Assembly (NCBI GenBank): GCA_963739135.1
Contig: CAVTZG010000007.1
Span: 248,001 to 312,000, forward strand
Source of the DNA: Palsa-504 sp963739135
Lineage (GTDB): Bacteria > Actinomycetota > Actinomycetes > Streptosporangiales > Streptosporangiaceae
Direction of reading: 5' to 3'
DNA length: 64,000 nt
Positions 26,607 through 36,365 of this stretch are shown here, piece after piece. Position 1 is the stretch's first letter, and every line of letters begins with the position of its first letter. The notes below the pieces were generated by a model. That model searched no databases. It saw nothing but the letters and a program-made list of their open reading frames with translations, and was not told the DNA's origin. Both the position numbers and the translations under genes were made by a program.

Positions 26607-27035
26607 ATCTGGCCTCTGACCAGCAGAGATGCGCGGGCGGGTGGTGTTCGCGTGGGGCTGGCGGGGCGTGTGTGTTGTGGGGATTTTGTGGGGGTCTTGG
26701 CTTCCGGTGGCGGTTTCGCCGGTCTTTTACGGCGCGTCGGCGAGGCGGATGATGCCGGTGGTGCGGCGGGGGAGGAAGTGCGGGGCGGGGAGTCGCCGGC
26801 GGTGCCGGTGGACAGCCTAGAGCTGCCGGGCTAAAACCGGTCTGTCGTTCCGGCCAGATCGGACGGTTCGCATCAAAAAGTGGAGCACCCGAGTTTCTTG
26901 AAGGCTGTGATCTCCGGGAAAGCTGGGACTCATGGTATTACGGGAGGCAGCATCCCGCGCGCCAATCAGGCGGCTACTTGCACTTATCGCTGGCGTTGAT
27001 ATGGCTCTGCCGGGATGGGCCTGCTGGTCATAAGG
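26607..27035. other. Non-coding stretch left of the Fic gene
   Basis: GT-rich sequence (26640-26820) followed by a more balanced segment. Short frames here are not protein-like and no IS ends are recognisable. Confidence 0.35.
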
Positions 27036-28502
27036 TCAGGTCAAGGCTGGCGGCAGCTGGAGTCGGTCACTGCTGCCTGGCTCGTTGAACGCATTTGTAG
27101 CCAGGAGAACTTCGGTGGCGCCGGCGAGGGTCGAGAAGTCGATCCTGGCGGTGTAGTCATGGCCGTAGCGCAATGACTTGATTAGCACACTGGGATCGTT
27201 GCGGCGTGTCATCTGCCGGAGTCCGCCGAGGTAGTCGTCGCGGAACACGGTCGGGATGATGATCCGTGACTGCGCGCCGCTCACCAACTCGGTGTTCATC
27301 ATGACGCGCGCTAGCCGGCCGTTGCCGTCGTCGAATGGGTGGACTTCGGAGACGAGGAACATCATGTAGACCGCGCGCTCGAAGGCAGTGTCCAGCGCGG
27401 CCAGGCCGTCCCATCCGGCCCGTAGAGTGCCTGGCACCAGCTCAGGCAGAACGAACAGTGAGTTCCCGGCTCGGTTAGCGGCTTCTTTGAAGAGCCCCGG
27501 CCGCTTGTCTGGCCGCCCGCCCATGATCATCGCGTGCCTGGATCCCAGCAGTTGCAGGAATTCCTCGGGAGTCGAGGCGAGAGTGGTCATTTCGGCGAGG
27601 TCGGCAACGACCCGGTAGGTGCCGAGCAGGTCGTGGCTGTCGTCGGCTCGTCCGGGTATCTGCTTGTCTTCGTAGACCACGGCCACGGCTTCGTCTAGCT
27701 CGAACTCAGTTCCCTCGATGAAATTGGAGAAGTAGGCCTCGAAGAACGGCAGGTGCGTATAGCGCGGGTCGCGAGGATCCGGGACTGGTCTGTTCTGCGG
27801 CGCCGATTCGCGCAGGCTGTCGGCCAGCTGCGTAAATAGGCGCAGCCGGTCCTGGTCGTAAGGCAACGATGCCTGACGCGCGGCCAGTGCTCTGGATGAT
27901 GTCATCACCTGCTGGGTCCCCAGTGCCGCGCCGATCATCTGGGACAGGGCTTTCACTGCGTCCTGGGGTGCGCCCACGGCATCGGCGACTTGTTCCGCCT
28001 GCTCCCGGTATCGGGCGAGCTTCTGCGGCCCGTCGACCTGGCACAAGCGGTCGACCCAGTCGCCCAACTCGGCCGCGTCCAGCGTGCGACGCACGCGGCC
28101 ATCGCGGGACCGGGACGGCCTGGCGTTTTCAGCCAGCGCTCGTCCCTTGCTGGCTTGGTGAAGGCCGCCAGGCAGCGGAATGTCCCCATCCAGCGGGCCC
28201 GCTCCCGGCCGTGCTGTCACCCTCAGCCCCGGCAGGTCAACACCCCTGGCGCGGCCGTCATGGGCAAGGTAAAGCACGCCGCCGACGGGCCCCCCGGTCA
28301 AGGCTGAGCGATCGGTGATGACCGCGCCCGGGAACATCCTCCCGGCAATGTCGTGCCATTCACGGGCCACCACCGCAGCCGGATCGGACGTAACATCGCT
28401 GGTGTAGACACCGGTAGCCAGTCGGACAAGTTCCCCCCGCCGCACGCGATCTGAGATCGTGGCGGCGGGCGCATCCGCAGCGAAGACAATCGTCGTATCC
28501 AC
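27036..28502 (-). CDS. Fic-domain AMP-transferase-like protein with AbiEi-like N-terminus
   Basis: The GTG at 28502 follows GAGGAG at good spacing and yields 488 residues. Residues 10-110 resemble the AbiEi-type antitoxin head (I-S-D-R-V-R-R-G-E-L-V-R-L-A-T-G-V-Y). The Fic core has the active motif H-P-F-D-D-G-N-G-R-L-A-R starting at H388. The inhibitory motif S-N-F-I-E-G (S259 to G264) sits before the core, a class II Fic that restrains itself until the helix moves. Fic enzymes usually transfer AMP to target proteins. Location at the edge of an island, alone without a partner gene, suggests a self-controlled effector or toxin. Targets unknown. Confidence 0.87.
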   Translation of the reverse strand: MDTTIVFAADAPAATISDRVRRGELVRLATGVYTSDVTSDPAAVVAREWHDIAGRMFPGAVITDRSALTGGPVGGVLYLAHDGRARGVDLPGLRVTARPGAGPLDGDIPLPGGLHQASKGRALAENARPSRSRDGRVRRTLDAAELGDWVDRLCQVDGPQKLARYREQAEQVADAVGAPQDAVKALSQMIGAALGTQQVMTSSRALAARQASLPYDQDRLRLFTQLADSLRESAPQNRPVPDPRDPRYTHLPFFEAYFSNFIEGTEFELDEAVAVVYEDKQIPGRADDSHDLLGTYRVVADLAEMTTLASTPEEFLQLLGSRHAMIMGGRPDKRPGLFKEAANRAGNSLFVLPELVPGTLRAGWDGLAALDTAFERAVYMMFLVSEVHPFDDGNGRLARVMMNTELVSGAQSRIIIPTVFRDDYLGGLRQMTRRNDPSVLIKSLRYGHDYTARIDFSTLAGATEVLLATNAFNEPGSSDRLQLPPALT

Positions 28503-28971
28503 GCTTCTCCTCGTCCTCCCCGAAGGAACCTGTACTTTAGGATACCGGGACCGAAGTTCCCTGCACTTAAGGCCGTCGGCTTCCGTCTACAGCAGGAGGT
28601 TGTCCCGAGTTCCGTTGAACTTCGGTGACGGTCCCCGGTGACCCTTAGGCCACCTTCTGGTCCTCATTCTGGCTTACGGCAGTGACATTCTTGGTGAAGT
28701 GGGCCTCCAGCGCGGCGCGGAGCTTCGGGAGGTGCAGGTGGCCGTTGACGCGGCGGAACTGGTGGCCTGCTTCGAGCATCCCGGCCGCGCACCAGCGCAG
28801 TGCCATGGTGCCGTCCCGCCAGCGCTTGACGTTCTTGGAGTGGTCCCGGCAGATCTCGATCATGGATTCGATCGTTATCTTGAGCTTGCGTGTCAGCCGG
28901 GGCTGTGACCTGCGGCGCCCCGTCGTGGACAGTGTCGCCGACGGGACGCTCGCGGCCTGATTGCGGGAGGT

Positions 28972-29373
28972 TCAGCTTCCTTGATCGTTACCTGATCGGG
29001 TCCGTGCTGACCGCTGGCCGCCGAGTGCATGGGCGAGCTGGCGGCGGAGCCGTGCGTTCTCGTCAGCGAGTTGCTTGTTGCGGTCGAGGGCGGCGGTGAG
29101 CCTGGCCCGCAGCGACGCATCGGTGGCCCGCTGGCCGGCCGGGATGGCGCGGGCGGAGCCGGCGTCATCTGTTTTCTGCCGCAGCCTGCGGATGTGGCCG
29201 CTGATGTCGGGCTGGGTATAGAGCCACGACCGTGAGACCCCCGCTGTCTGCGCGACGCCGGCGAAGGTCACCGGGGTGCCGGCCCGGTCAAGCTCGCGCA
29301 GGGCCTGGATCGCCTTGGCCCTGGTCAGCTCGTGCCGCCGGGCGGCTGCCTCGGAGAGCGGGTCACGATGCAC
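28972..29373 (-). CDS. tnpC: TnpC-like accessory protein of the Tn554-like transposon
   Basis: The 133-aa protein starts at GTG 29373, overlapping the end of the tnpB frame by about 11 nt. It has an HTH-like region (F-A-G-V-A-Q-T-A-G-V-S-R-S-W-L-Y) and a C-terminal coiled coil (L-R-A-R-L-T-A-A-L-D-R-N-K-Q-L-A-D-E-N-A-R-L-R-R-Q-L). This is the DUF6262 pattern that accompanies TnpA/TnpB recombinases. In Tn554 the third protein affects insertion orientation and efficiency; here it is expected to assist the recombinases. Confidence 0.8.
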   Translation of the reverse strand: MHRDPLSEAAARRHELTRAKAIQALRELDRAGTPVTFAGVAQTAGVSRSWLYTQPDISGHIRRLRQKTDDAGSARAIPAGQRATDASLRARLTAALDRNKQLADENARLRRQLAHALGGQRSARTRSGNDQGS

Positions 29374-31904
29374 CGGCGGCCGCCTCCTTCTCGTCCGGTC
29401 CCCCGGCCTCGAGGGCGGTGATGATCTTGTCCAGGTTGCCGGCGACCTGCCTGTTCATCTCGGCGACGCGGGCATGGCCTGCGGCTTCGGCGGCGGAGAT
29501 GATCTGCAGGGTCTGCTGCCGCTGGGCATGATGCTGCGGGAGGAACTCCGCCGTCGTCACGAACATCGGGCAGGTCAAACAAGATTCTCTGAACTATGCA
29601 ATCCGAGTTGCAAGGTTGGGATGTCGCACCAGGTCACGGCGGGCCGCACGGGTGCTCAAGGCCCGTCGCGGTTGATGTCGAAGATCGGCAGCGAGGAGAA
29701 GCTGGACAGGTGGTTAAGCGCCATATGTCCGGTTTCTGCGGCGGGCAGGCTGACGATACGACAGCCACGGCCTGGCAATTAGGATGTTTCGGGCACCGCG
29801 ACGATCGGCCGCGAGAACGGCTGGCCTCCTGAGCTGCGGCAACGTCGGGCAGTTCAGTTAACAGGTCGTTGGCATGCGGGCAGACGCGCACCATAGGAAG
29901 CTCGCAGTAGCCGTTCGGCAGCGCCTGGGTGGCCCTCGAAAGCCGCTGTTTCGCCCAGGCGGCGTCGCCGAGCGGCCCGCCGGGGCTGATCTGGACGGGC
30001 TGGCCTTCGGCGTTGACCTTGCGGGCCCTCTCCCAGTGCTTGCGGACGGTCTTATCGGACAGCCGGGCATAAAGGGCGGTCATGAGAGGCGAGTCGTGGT
30101 CGAGTATTTTCTGCACGACATGCTGGGGAACGTCGCGGTTGATCAGGACGGTTCCCAGCGTGTGCCTCCACTGATGGGGGGTCAGGTGGACGGGCTGGCC
30201 GTGCTCGTCGCGGACATCGCAGTGTTCCAGCCAGCGGTAGAGTGCCGCCCGGTAGGTGGCGCTGCTAACCGGGGCCCTCCCGTCCGGGTTCTTCTCCGGC
30301 CGGGGGAACAGCACGGTCCCTGACGGGTAGCGTCCGGAGACCCGCTGCTGCTGGCCCTGGATCAGGTCCAGAAGCTCGTGGTCGAGGGGGACGAGCGCCT
30401 CGCGCTTCATCTTGTGGTTGAAATAGCGCAGGTAGGGGGCGCCGGCGTCGTCGGCGGTGACGCAGCCGGACGGCAGCCTGAGCGCGTCCGAGACCCTCAG
30501 CCCGCAGCGGATCAGGATGAGCGTGGCCAGCCGGTAGGCGGGGTTCTCCTGGCGGGCGAGGTTGCCGGGCTGCTCGACCTGGGCCATCACGTGCCCGGCC
30601 AGTGCCCGGGGCAGCAGCTCGGTGCGGGGCGGCTGGTCGCCGGGGAACAGCATCGCGTCCGGCGGCAGGCCAGGGGCCCATCCGTGCTGGCGGACTGCGG
30701 TGAGGAACAGGCCGATGATGCTGACGTGGGCGCCGTGCTCCGGCCTGCCGCCCACGGCCGAATGGAGGTCGGCGAGGTAGTCCTCGAGCACGGCCCGGCC
30801 GATGCCGTCTGCTCCGGTGATGCCGCGGGCGTGGAGGAAGCGGGCGAGCCGGGTCAGGAAGCGCAGCGGGCGGCACCCGCCTGCTTCCAGGCCGAGGCCG
30901 GTGCTGAGCCGCCACCGGATCCAGCGTTTGGCCAGGTCTTTCAGGTCCTGCTGGGGGATCCGGGAGAAGTCCAGGACGTTCCTGCCCTCGAAGCCGAGGC
31001 GGTGCATCTGCCAGGCGTCGCGGGGATACTCGGCGTCCCAGCCGCTGCCCTCGGCCAGGTCGGTGACCTGCCGGCGGGACCAGGCCAGCAGCGCGATCGC
31101 GTTGTTCTTCTTGCCGAACGCTTCCCGCCATTCCTGCTCGGTCCGGTCCAGCAGCGAGGACGCCCCGCTGGAGGCCAGGAACCGGACCATGATCATGACG
31201 ATGAACGGCGGGGCCTTGCCCGCGCGCTGGCCGGACCGCCGCTGGAGCGCGTACTGGATCTCCAGCTTCAGCTGCGGGGGCAGGCTGTCCACGAAGATGC
31301 GTTCATGGACGGGGACCGGGTGGTCATCGAGATACCGGGCGGCGAAGCCGCCCGGTTCGGGACGGCCGTTGACTTTCCACGTGGCGCCGTGGGCCTGGCA
31401 GAACGGGATGCCGCGCTCGGCCCACAGGCCGCAGAACCTGACCAGGCAGTCCTGCTGGCCGGGCGGCGGGACGGTCACGGGGACGCTGGCGAGCCACTCA
31501 TCCGCATCCGGGCGTCCGGCACGTCCCCAGGCCGCGCCGTGACGCGTGCACAACCCCTGGCGGCTGACGCCGCGCCCGCAGCCGGGTGCCCGGCAGCAGG
31601 CCAGGGGTTCCTGCTTGTGCCAGCGGGGGCTCGTCGCCGCGATGAACGCGTCCAGGTCAGGCCTGCCCTCAGCGGTCCACCGGTCGTGGTGAGCGGCGCA
31701 CAGGCCCCGGCCGCCCCGCGCCGTCCGCGGGCAGGAAGCCACCCGGCAGATCGCGCCCCCGAATACCGGGTCGGCGGGGTCGAAGGCGATCTCGCCGGCA
31801 CGGAACTCGGGGCGCACTGCGGCGATGAGCTTTTCCAGCAGGCCCGCGGCAGCCTGGTGATGCTGCCCGGGAGGCTGCGCCCGGAGGATGTCCGGGCGGC
31901 TCAC
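29363..31904 (-). pseudogene. tnpB: TnpB-like tyrosine recombinase, C-terminal part displaced by ~255 bp
   Basis: GTG 31904 overlaps the upstream stop by 4 nt. The N-terminal third has three zinc-like C-x(4-5)-C...C-x2-H modules (C-R-V-A-S-C, C-R-A-P-G-C, C-L-V-R-F-C). The recombinase domain shows I-R-C-G-L-R-V-S-D-A-L (Arg), H-Q-W-R-H-T-L (His-x2-Arg) and the Tyr in M-T-A-L-Y-A-R-L. Around 29840 the frame leaves the family pattern after C-P-H-A-N-D; the natural end L-T-C-P-M-F-V-T-T-A-E-F-L-P-Q-H reappears in another frame at 29578-29363. The catalytic domain is intact but the C-terminus is altered, so activity is uncertain. Confidence 0.8.
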
Positions 31905-32239
31905 CGGTCCTCTTCCCCGCTGTCGAAGACGGTCGTGGTGACGCTGACCGTGACGCCGCCGCGGACACCGCGGGCATGCAGGTAAACGGCTGTCCCGTTC
32001 GCGGACGGGGTCTCGGTCACCTCGTCTAGCCCGAGCGCCTGCCGCCACTGCCCGAACAGCACGCGCCGGCTCGCCGCAGGGGCGAGGACCCGGCCGGACA
32101 GGGCCCCTCCGGACGCGGTGACGGTCCACGCGAGCACCGCGATGCCCGGGTGCGCGGCCAGGATCGCGGCCAGTTCGGCAGCGGCCCGCTGCTGCCAGCG
32201 GGACCGGCCGGCCTGCGTGATCCAGCCGCCGCTTACCAT
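31901..32239 (-). CDS. Small protein between the two recombinases, unknown function
   Basis: 112 residues from ATG 32239, overlapping the tnpA stop by 7 nt and the tnpB start by 4 nt, hence translationally coupled to both. It reads M-V-S-G-G-W-I-T-Q-A-G-R-S-R-W-Q-Q-R-A-A-A-E-L, with alternating hydrophobic residues later (A-V-L-A-W-T-V-T-A-S-G, V-T-V-S-V-T-T-T-V-F), suggesting a small alpha/beta fold. Classical Tn554 has no gene here. I do not recognise the family. The tight coupling argues for a role in transposition. Confidence 0.75.
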   Translation of the reverse strand: MVSGGWITQAGRSRWQQRAAAELAAILAAHPGIAVLAWTVTASGGALSGRVLAPAASRRVLFGQWRQALGLDEVTETPSANGTAVYLHARGVRGGVTVSVTTTVFDSGEEDR

Positions 32240-33333
32240 GACACTTCCTTCCCGGTGAACCAGCCGGCCTTCTCCAGCGCCGCCCGCGCGTCCTCGGCCG
32301 TCAAATGCCCGTAGACCGAGGACGTGACTGCTACCGATGAGTGCCCGAGGAGCGTGGACACGACCTCGATCGGGACGCCGTCGCGCAGCCAGCGCGTGGC
32401 CGCGCTGTGACGCCACCAGTGGGGATCGAACGCGATCCCGGTCCTGGCCCGGAGCCGCAGGACCAGGTCATAGGCCGCCTGATACGACCACGCGTGTCCC
32501 TTCGGCTCCGCCCAGATATTGATGAACACGTAGTCACTGCAGGCAGCGCCGTACTCTTCGTGCAGGTAGTCGGCATAGAGCCGGATCAGCTCCGGCCCGA
32601 CCGGGACCGTGCGGCCGCCGGACTTGGCCCGTGCGCGGTTCGCGTTCTCCCGCGCCGCGATGGTGATCTCCTGCTCGGCCGCGGCGATGTCCTCATGACG
32701 CAGGCCCAGGGCCTCGCCGGCCCGGCAGCCGCTGTCGTAAAGCAAGGCAAAGAAGAAGCGGTCCCGCAGCCGGGTGCAGGAATCGAGGATCGCCTGCGTC
32801 TCGGAGACGGTGAGGATCCGCGGCAGCTTCTTCTCCGCCTTCAGCGTGATCGCCCGCCCGCGATACGGTTCAGCCTTGCTCACGTGGTGCAGGAACGGTT
32901 TCCAGCCGCCCCGCCCGCCGGTCCGCCACGCGGCCAGCAGGTCGCCGACCCCGGCGCCGTTGCGGGCCTGGTGCGCATAGAACGCGCTCACCGCGGTGAG
33001 CTTGCGGTTCACCGTCGAGGCCGTCACCTGAGCCGTCACCGACGGCAGCGCCGCGACCTCTCCCGCACGGCCCGCCGGCGGCAACTGGAGCCAGGCCACG
33101 AACTCGCCGGCGTCCTCCAGCCGGGCCTCGCGCCAGTCCAGCCCGCGGAAGCCGATGAAGCACCAGTAATCCTTGAGATCGTGCGCGTACGCCTTCACCG
33201 TGTTCGGCGACCGGCCGATGTCAGTGAGATAGGCCAGGAACCGGTCGACCGGGACGACTGGCACGTCGTCGTCCCCCAGCACGGTCCACGATCGGGTCCC
33301 CGAACCGGGGATCACCACCGGATGCACGAGCAT
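32233..33333 (-). CDS. tnpA: TnpA-like tyrosine recombinase
   Basis: ATG 33333 is preceded by AAGGAGG at 6-nt spacing, favouring it over an in-frame ATG 60 bases upstream. The 366-aa protein has an N-terminal SAM-like core-binding domain (F-L-A-Y-L-T-D-I-G-R-S-P-N-T-V-K-A-Y) and a catalytic domain with Arg (D-S-G-C-R-A-G-E-A-L-G-L-R), H-W-W-R-H-S-A-A-T-R, L-G-H-S-S and the nucleophile Tyr (S-S-V-Y-G-H-L). All catalytic residues are present. It is the first gene of the leftward Tn554-like operon. Confidence 0.92.
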   Translation of the reverse strand: MLVHPVVIPGSGTRSWTVLGDDDVPVVPVDRFLAYLTDIGRSPNTVKAYAHDLKDYWCFIGFRGLDWREARLEDAGEFVAWLQLPPAGRAGEVAALPSVTAQVTASTVNRKLTAVSAFYAHQARNGAGVGDLLAAWRTGGRGGWKPFLHHVSKAEPYRGRAITLKAEKKLPRILTVSETQAILDSCTRLRDRFFFALLYDSGCRAGEALGLRHEDIAAAEQEITIAARENANRARAKSGGRTVPVGPELIRLYADYLHEEYGAACSDYVFINIWAEPKGHAWSYQAAYDLVLRLRARTGIAFDPHWWRHSAATRWLRDGVPIEVVSTLLGHSSVAVTSSVYGHLTAEDARAALEKAGWFTGKEVSW

Positions 33334-34651
33334 CGTCTCCTCCTTGAGCAACGTCATGGACAAGGCAGGAGATAACCACGGATCAGCCCTCATCCGGGCA
33401 GGTGAGAACGCTCGTGACGGACGTTAAGGACACGCTAGTTAAGGCTGGAGATAACGATCGGGTTCGTGCTGTGCAGGGTGCGGGCCAGGGTGGGCGGCAC
33501 GTCCAGCCGCAGGATCGTCAGGGTCTGGGGCAGGCCCTCGCGCAGGCTGGCGGCGGCGCCGGGGTGGGTCTTGTCCAGTTCGCGGGCCAGCTGCTCCAGC
33601 TCGCCTTCGGCCTTCAGCGCCGATTCGGCGTGGCAGGCCTGCCGCATCCGCCGCTCGGTCACCTGCTTGAGCCGGTCGGGCAGCTTGTCGGTCACGTTCC
33701 TGATCTTGTGCTGCTGGCAGCGTTGGATCAGCGGCTGGTCGAACACGTCCTTGACCGCCCGGGACAGCGCCTTGGCCCCGTCCAGGACGGCCAGGATCGG
33801 CCGGGTGACGTCCAGGCCACGCTCGCGCAGACCGGTGATCAGGTCCGTGACCACGGTGGCGTTCTCCGTCGAGCCCTCCTCCACCGCCAGCGGGTGCTTG
33901 ACTCCGTCGATGCCGATGCCGATGCCGATGCCGAGCGCGACGACGCAGGTGTGCTCCCCGAAGTGCACCCCGTCGACCATGAACGCGACCAGGTCCAGCC
34001 CGTCCAGGCGGCGGCTGGTCAGCTCGGCCAGCGCGGTCTCGGTCGCGGCCACGAACCGGCGGGACACCGCCGACTTGCTGGTCGAGGCCGCCTGCGCCTC
34101 GACGGCCTGCCCGGCCGGCTCCAGGCCGTGCGTATACCGGCGCGACGACAAGCCCGCCAGCATCTTCTCCAGCGCCAGCTGGCCCAAGATCTCGGTCGAG
34201 GAGAACAGGTCATAGCTGGCCAGGTGCAGCTCCCCGGACCCGCCCGCAGCCCGCACCCTGGGCCGGGTCACCGGCAGGCGGCGCCCGCCCAGGGTGACCG
34301 ACCCGGCCTCGGTGCCGTGCCGGTACCCGGCGCGATCGGGGTTGTGCTTGCCGCCCGGGCCGCACAGCCGGGCCACGTCCTCGTCGAACATGGCCGTCAT
34401 CACCTGCAGGCCGGTGCTCACGGCCAGGGCCAGCAGGCCTTCCTTCGCCGCCCCGGCGATCTCGGCCATCGACACGATCACCTGCTCCGGCACGGCCACC
34501 TCAGCCGCAGGCGTGGCGGCCTGGCCAGCACGGCGGCCTTTCTGATAGGTCTTGCTCACGGCGGTCCCTCTCCTTCGGGTGTTCCTAGTCCGTTCACCCG
34601 TCGCCTACCACTCGGCAGGCTCCAGGTGGGGGACCGCCACGCTCAAAGTTC

Positions 34652-34947
34652 TACGACGCCCGGGACATCCTCGGCACCGACCCTATATGCCAGTACAGCC
34701 AGGCGATGGTGGTCAGCGGGACCGGGGTCGGCTCGGGGACCGCAAAGTCAGCCACCCATTCGCCGACCCCGAACGGGTTCGGTGTCCTGCACTGGTCCTG
34801 GCGGCGAATGCTCCAGGTCGTCGTGAACGGCTCCCAGAAGAACTCATCATCGGTCAGGCCCTCCCAGGCCCGGGCAAGGGTGAAGTACTCGATTTGGTAC
34901 ATCAGCTCCAGCAGCGTCTCGGCTCGTTTCCCGGTCATGAGCCGCAT
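34652..34947 (-). pseudogene. DinB-like protein, truncated by the IS256-like element
   Basis: From ATG 34947 the frame reads M-R-L-M-T-G-K-R-A-E-T-L-L-E-L-M-Y-Q-I-E-Y-F, with G-L-T-D-D-E-F-F-W-E-P and T-T-I-A-W-L-Y-W-H-I-G, the DinB four-helix family pattern (first helix pair and a metal-site His). The frame stops within a few codons of the IS end at 34651, so the C-terminal third is missing. DinB-type proteins are often metal-dependent thiol transferases. Confidence 0.75.
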
Positions 34948-35125
34948 CGTAGTCAAGCCTCTGCCCACGCCTGGGTGCCGCGGCATGCCGACGGATCAGG
35001 CCTCGGCCCAGAGTCTCGCAATCCCTTTCTGTTCTTGGCATCGGCAGAGAACCTGGCCACATCAGGCGCTGCCAGAGTGTCATGCCGCTTCTTTTCGGCA
35101 TCCCGCTGGCGGGGTGCGGCCAGGG

Positions 35126-36292
35126 TTAGCGGTGCCGTGCGCGGTCTTGGCGGAAGATGGCCAGGTCGATGGCGTCGGCGAGTGCGCGGGCTCCGGCGTC
35201 GGAGGGGTGGAGGCCGTCTCCGGAGTCGTAGCCGGGGGCTATGCGGGTGGGGTCGCCTGGGTCGGCGAGCGCTGCGGCGAAGTCGGCGACCGGCCATTCG
35301 CGCTGGCTGGTGATGGCGCGGTTCACGGCCTGGCAGATGTCCTCGTTGCCGTCGGCGCGGATGGCGTCGACGCGGGCCGCGAGGATCGGGGTGAGGGTGC
35401 CGAGGACCGGCTGGATGCCTTGCTGGGACGCTCGGCGGGCGAGGCTGAACAGGGCGTCGCTGATTGCCCCGGCTGTCGGCTGCGGGCCGCCGAAGACGGC
35501 GGGCAGGATGATGTCGTTGAGGCCGCCCGTGATGATGACGTGGGTGGCTTCGCCGATGCTGAGGACGTCGCGGGTGAGCCGCTCGGTCATCGGCGGTCCT
35601 ACCCGGGGCAGCAGCAGCCGGTTGGCGCTGAGCCCCGTGTTCAGGACGACCGCGCTGCCCAAGCCGACGGTGAGCATCCTGGCCTGCAGGTGGTCCGGGT
35701 AGCGCTGTTCTCCGTCGATGGTGGTGCCGTCGCCTCTGGTGAACGAGTCGCCGAAGGCCACGATCACCGGGCCGTCTGCCGGCGCGTCGGTCAGGACCCG
35801 CGTGATCCAGTACAGGGAGGAAAAGGACTGCGGGCCGTCGGGGCCGGCGAGCTGGTCCCGGGCGGCCTGGTTGCCGGGCGCGGCGTAGCCGGTGCGCTGG
35901 GCGGAGTGCAGGAACGCGGCTGGGCCGGCGGTGCCGGCGACGTAGCAGGTCACCGCGATCTCTTCGCCGGCCGCCACCGGCAGCTGGACCGGGTCGCTGG
36001 CCGCGGTCTGGCCGGGCGGGATCTCCCAGCGGGCGCTCCCGCGGAGCGTAGTGGTCCGGGGCGGCTTTCCTTGCGCGCCGCTGACCGTTGCCGTGTCGAT
36101 CACCAGCGGGGTTTGCCCGAACTCGTTGCTCAGCACCAGTCGCAGCCTGCTGCCGCCGCGCCGCAGGCGCACGGCCTGCCGTATCGTCTGGTCGCGAAAG
36201 GACTGCGGCTGGGCCAGGAACGCCGGCGTGTCAGCGGGGTCTGCCAGCGCGCTGGCATAGGCCGTAGTCCAGGTAGTAGCGGGGATGCTCAT
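35126..36292 (-). CDS. GDSL/SGNH hydrolase
   Basis: The 388-aa protein carries block I V-A-F-G-D-S-F-T (nucleophile Ser, about residue 180), block III T-G-G-L-N-D-I (Asn) and block V D-G-L-H-P-S-D-A-G (Asp/His) near the end; the first 150 residues form a beta-rich N-terminal domain. No signal peptide is evident, so it may act inside the cell. The start region (M-S-I-P-A-T) and about 105 bp of upstream DNA are homologous to those of the quinone oxidoreductase at 46554, with a shared GCGATTCCTTTCC element, implying common control by the neighbouring sigma factors. The broken sigma gene lies just upstream on the same strand. Substrate unknown. Confidence 0.87.
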   Translation of the reverse strand: MSIPATTWTTAYASALADPADTPAFLAQPQSFRDQTIRQAVRLRRGGSRLRLVLSNEFGQTPLVIDTATVSGAQGKPPRTTTLRGSARWEIPPGQTAASDPVQLPVAAGEEIAVTCYVAGTAGPAAFLHSAQRTGYAAPGNQAARDQLAGPDGPQSFSSLYWITRVLTDAPADGPVIVAFGDSFTRGDGTTIDGEQRYPDHLQARMLTVGLGSAVVLNTGLSANRLLLPRVGPPMTERLTRDVLSIGEATHVIITGGLNDIILPAVFGGPQPTAGAISDALFSLARRASQQGIQPVLGTLTPILAARVDAIRADGNEDICQAVNRAITSQREWPVADFAAALADPGDPTRIAPGYDSGDGLHPSDAGARALADAIDLAIFRQDRARHR

Positions 36293-36365
36293 TGTAATCG
36301 GTTTCCTTTCCTGGCTTGTGTGCTCGAGACAGCCTGCCTACACCCAGGGAGACCCCGTGAGAACG

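Larger units (their letters stand above)
28875..33454 (-). mobile_element. Tn554-like tripartite tyrosine-recombinase transposon
   Basis: The element is flanked on both sides by CGATCG (28869-28874 and 33455-33460), which occurs once in the uninterrupted target gene. Its ends are short inverted repeats TTATCTTGAG / TTATCTCCAG. It encodes two tyrosine recombinases and a small DUF6262/TnpC-like protein, the arrangement of Tn554, plus one extra small gene between the recombinases. Tn554 relatives also carry a 6-bp core at their junctions. No cargo genes are present. Confidence 0.85.
28645..34559 (-). pseudogene. IS256-family transposase, split by the Tn554-like element
   Basis: The N-terminal part (34559-33455) runs from M-S-K-T-Y-Q-K-G-R-R through V-A-F-M-V-D-G-V-H-F-G and I-L-A-V-L-D-G-A-K-A-L (catalytic Asp residues) to H-S-T-N-P-I. 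The C-terminal part (28868-28645) continues E-S-M-I-E-I-C-R-D-H-S-K-N-V-K-R-W-R-D-G-T-M-A-L-R-W to Q-K-V-A. With one CGATCG copy kept, the join is exact and gives 443 codons in one frame, so the two pieces were one gene until the insertion. Confidence 0.9.
28617..34651 (-). mobile_element. IS256-like element containing a Tn554-like transposon
   Basis: Inverted ends match as GAACTTCGGTGACGGTCCCC at 28617 and, on the opposite strand at 34651, GAACTTTGAGCGTGGCGG followed by TCCCC. The only gene is an IS256-type transposase, cut in two by a 4.58-kb insertion at 28875-33454. No 8-bp target duplication is visible next to the ends. The right end truncates a DinB-like gene. Confidence 0.8.

Noticed and set aside
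30378..31985. 535-codon rightward open frame over the TnpB-like gene
   Set aside because: Antisense shadow of the recombinase gene; composition Gly/Ala/Arg/Gln-rich only.
1572..33460. GATC/CGATCG at both the small palindromic insert and the Tn554-like junctions as one system
   Set aside because: GATC is too short to link the two events; ends and sizes share nothing else.
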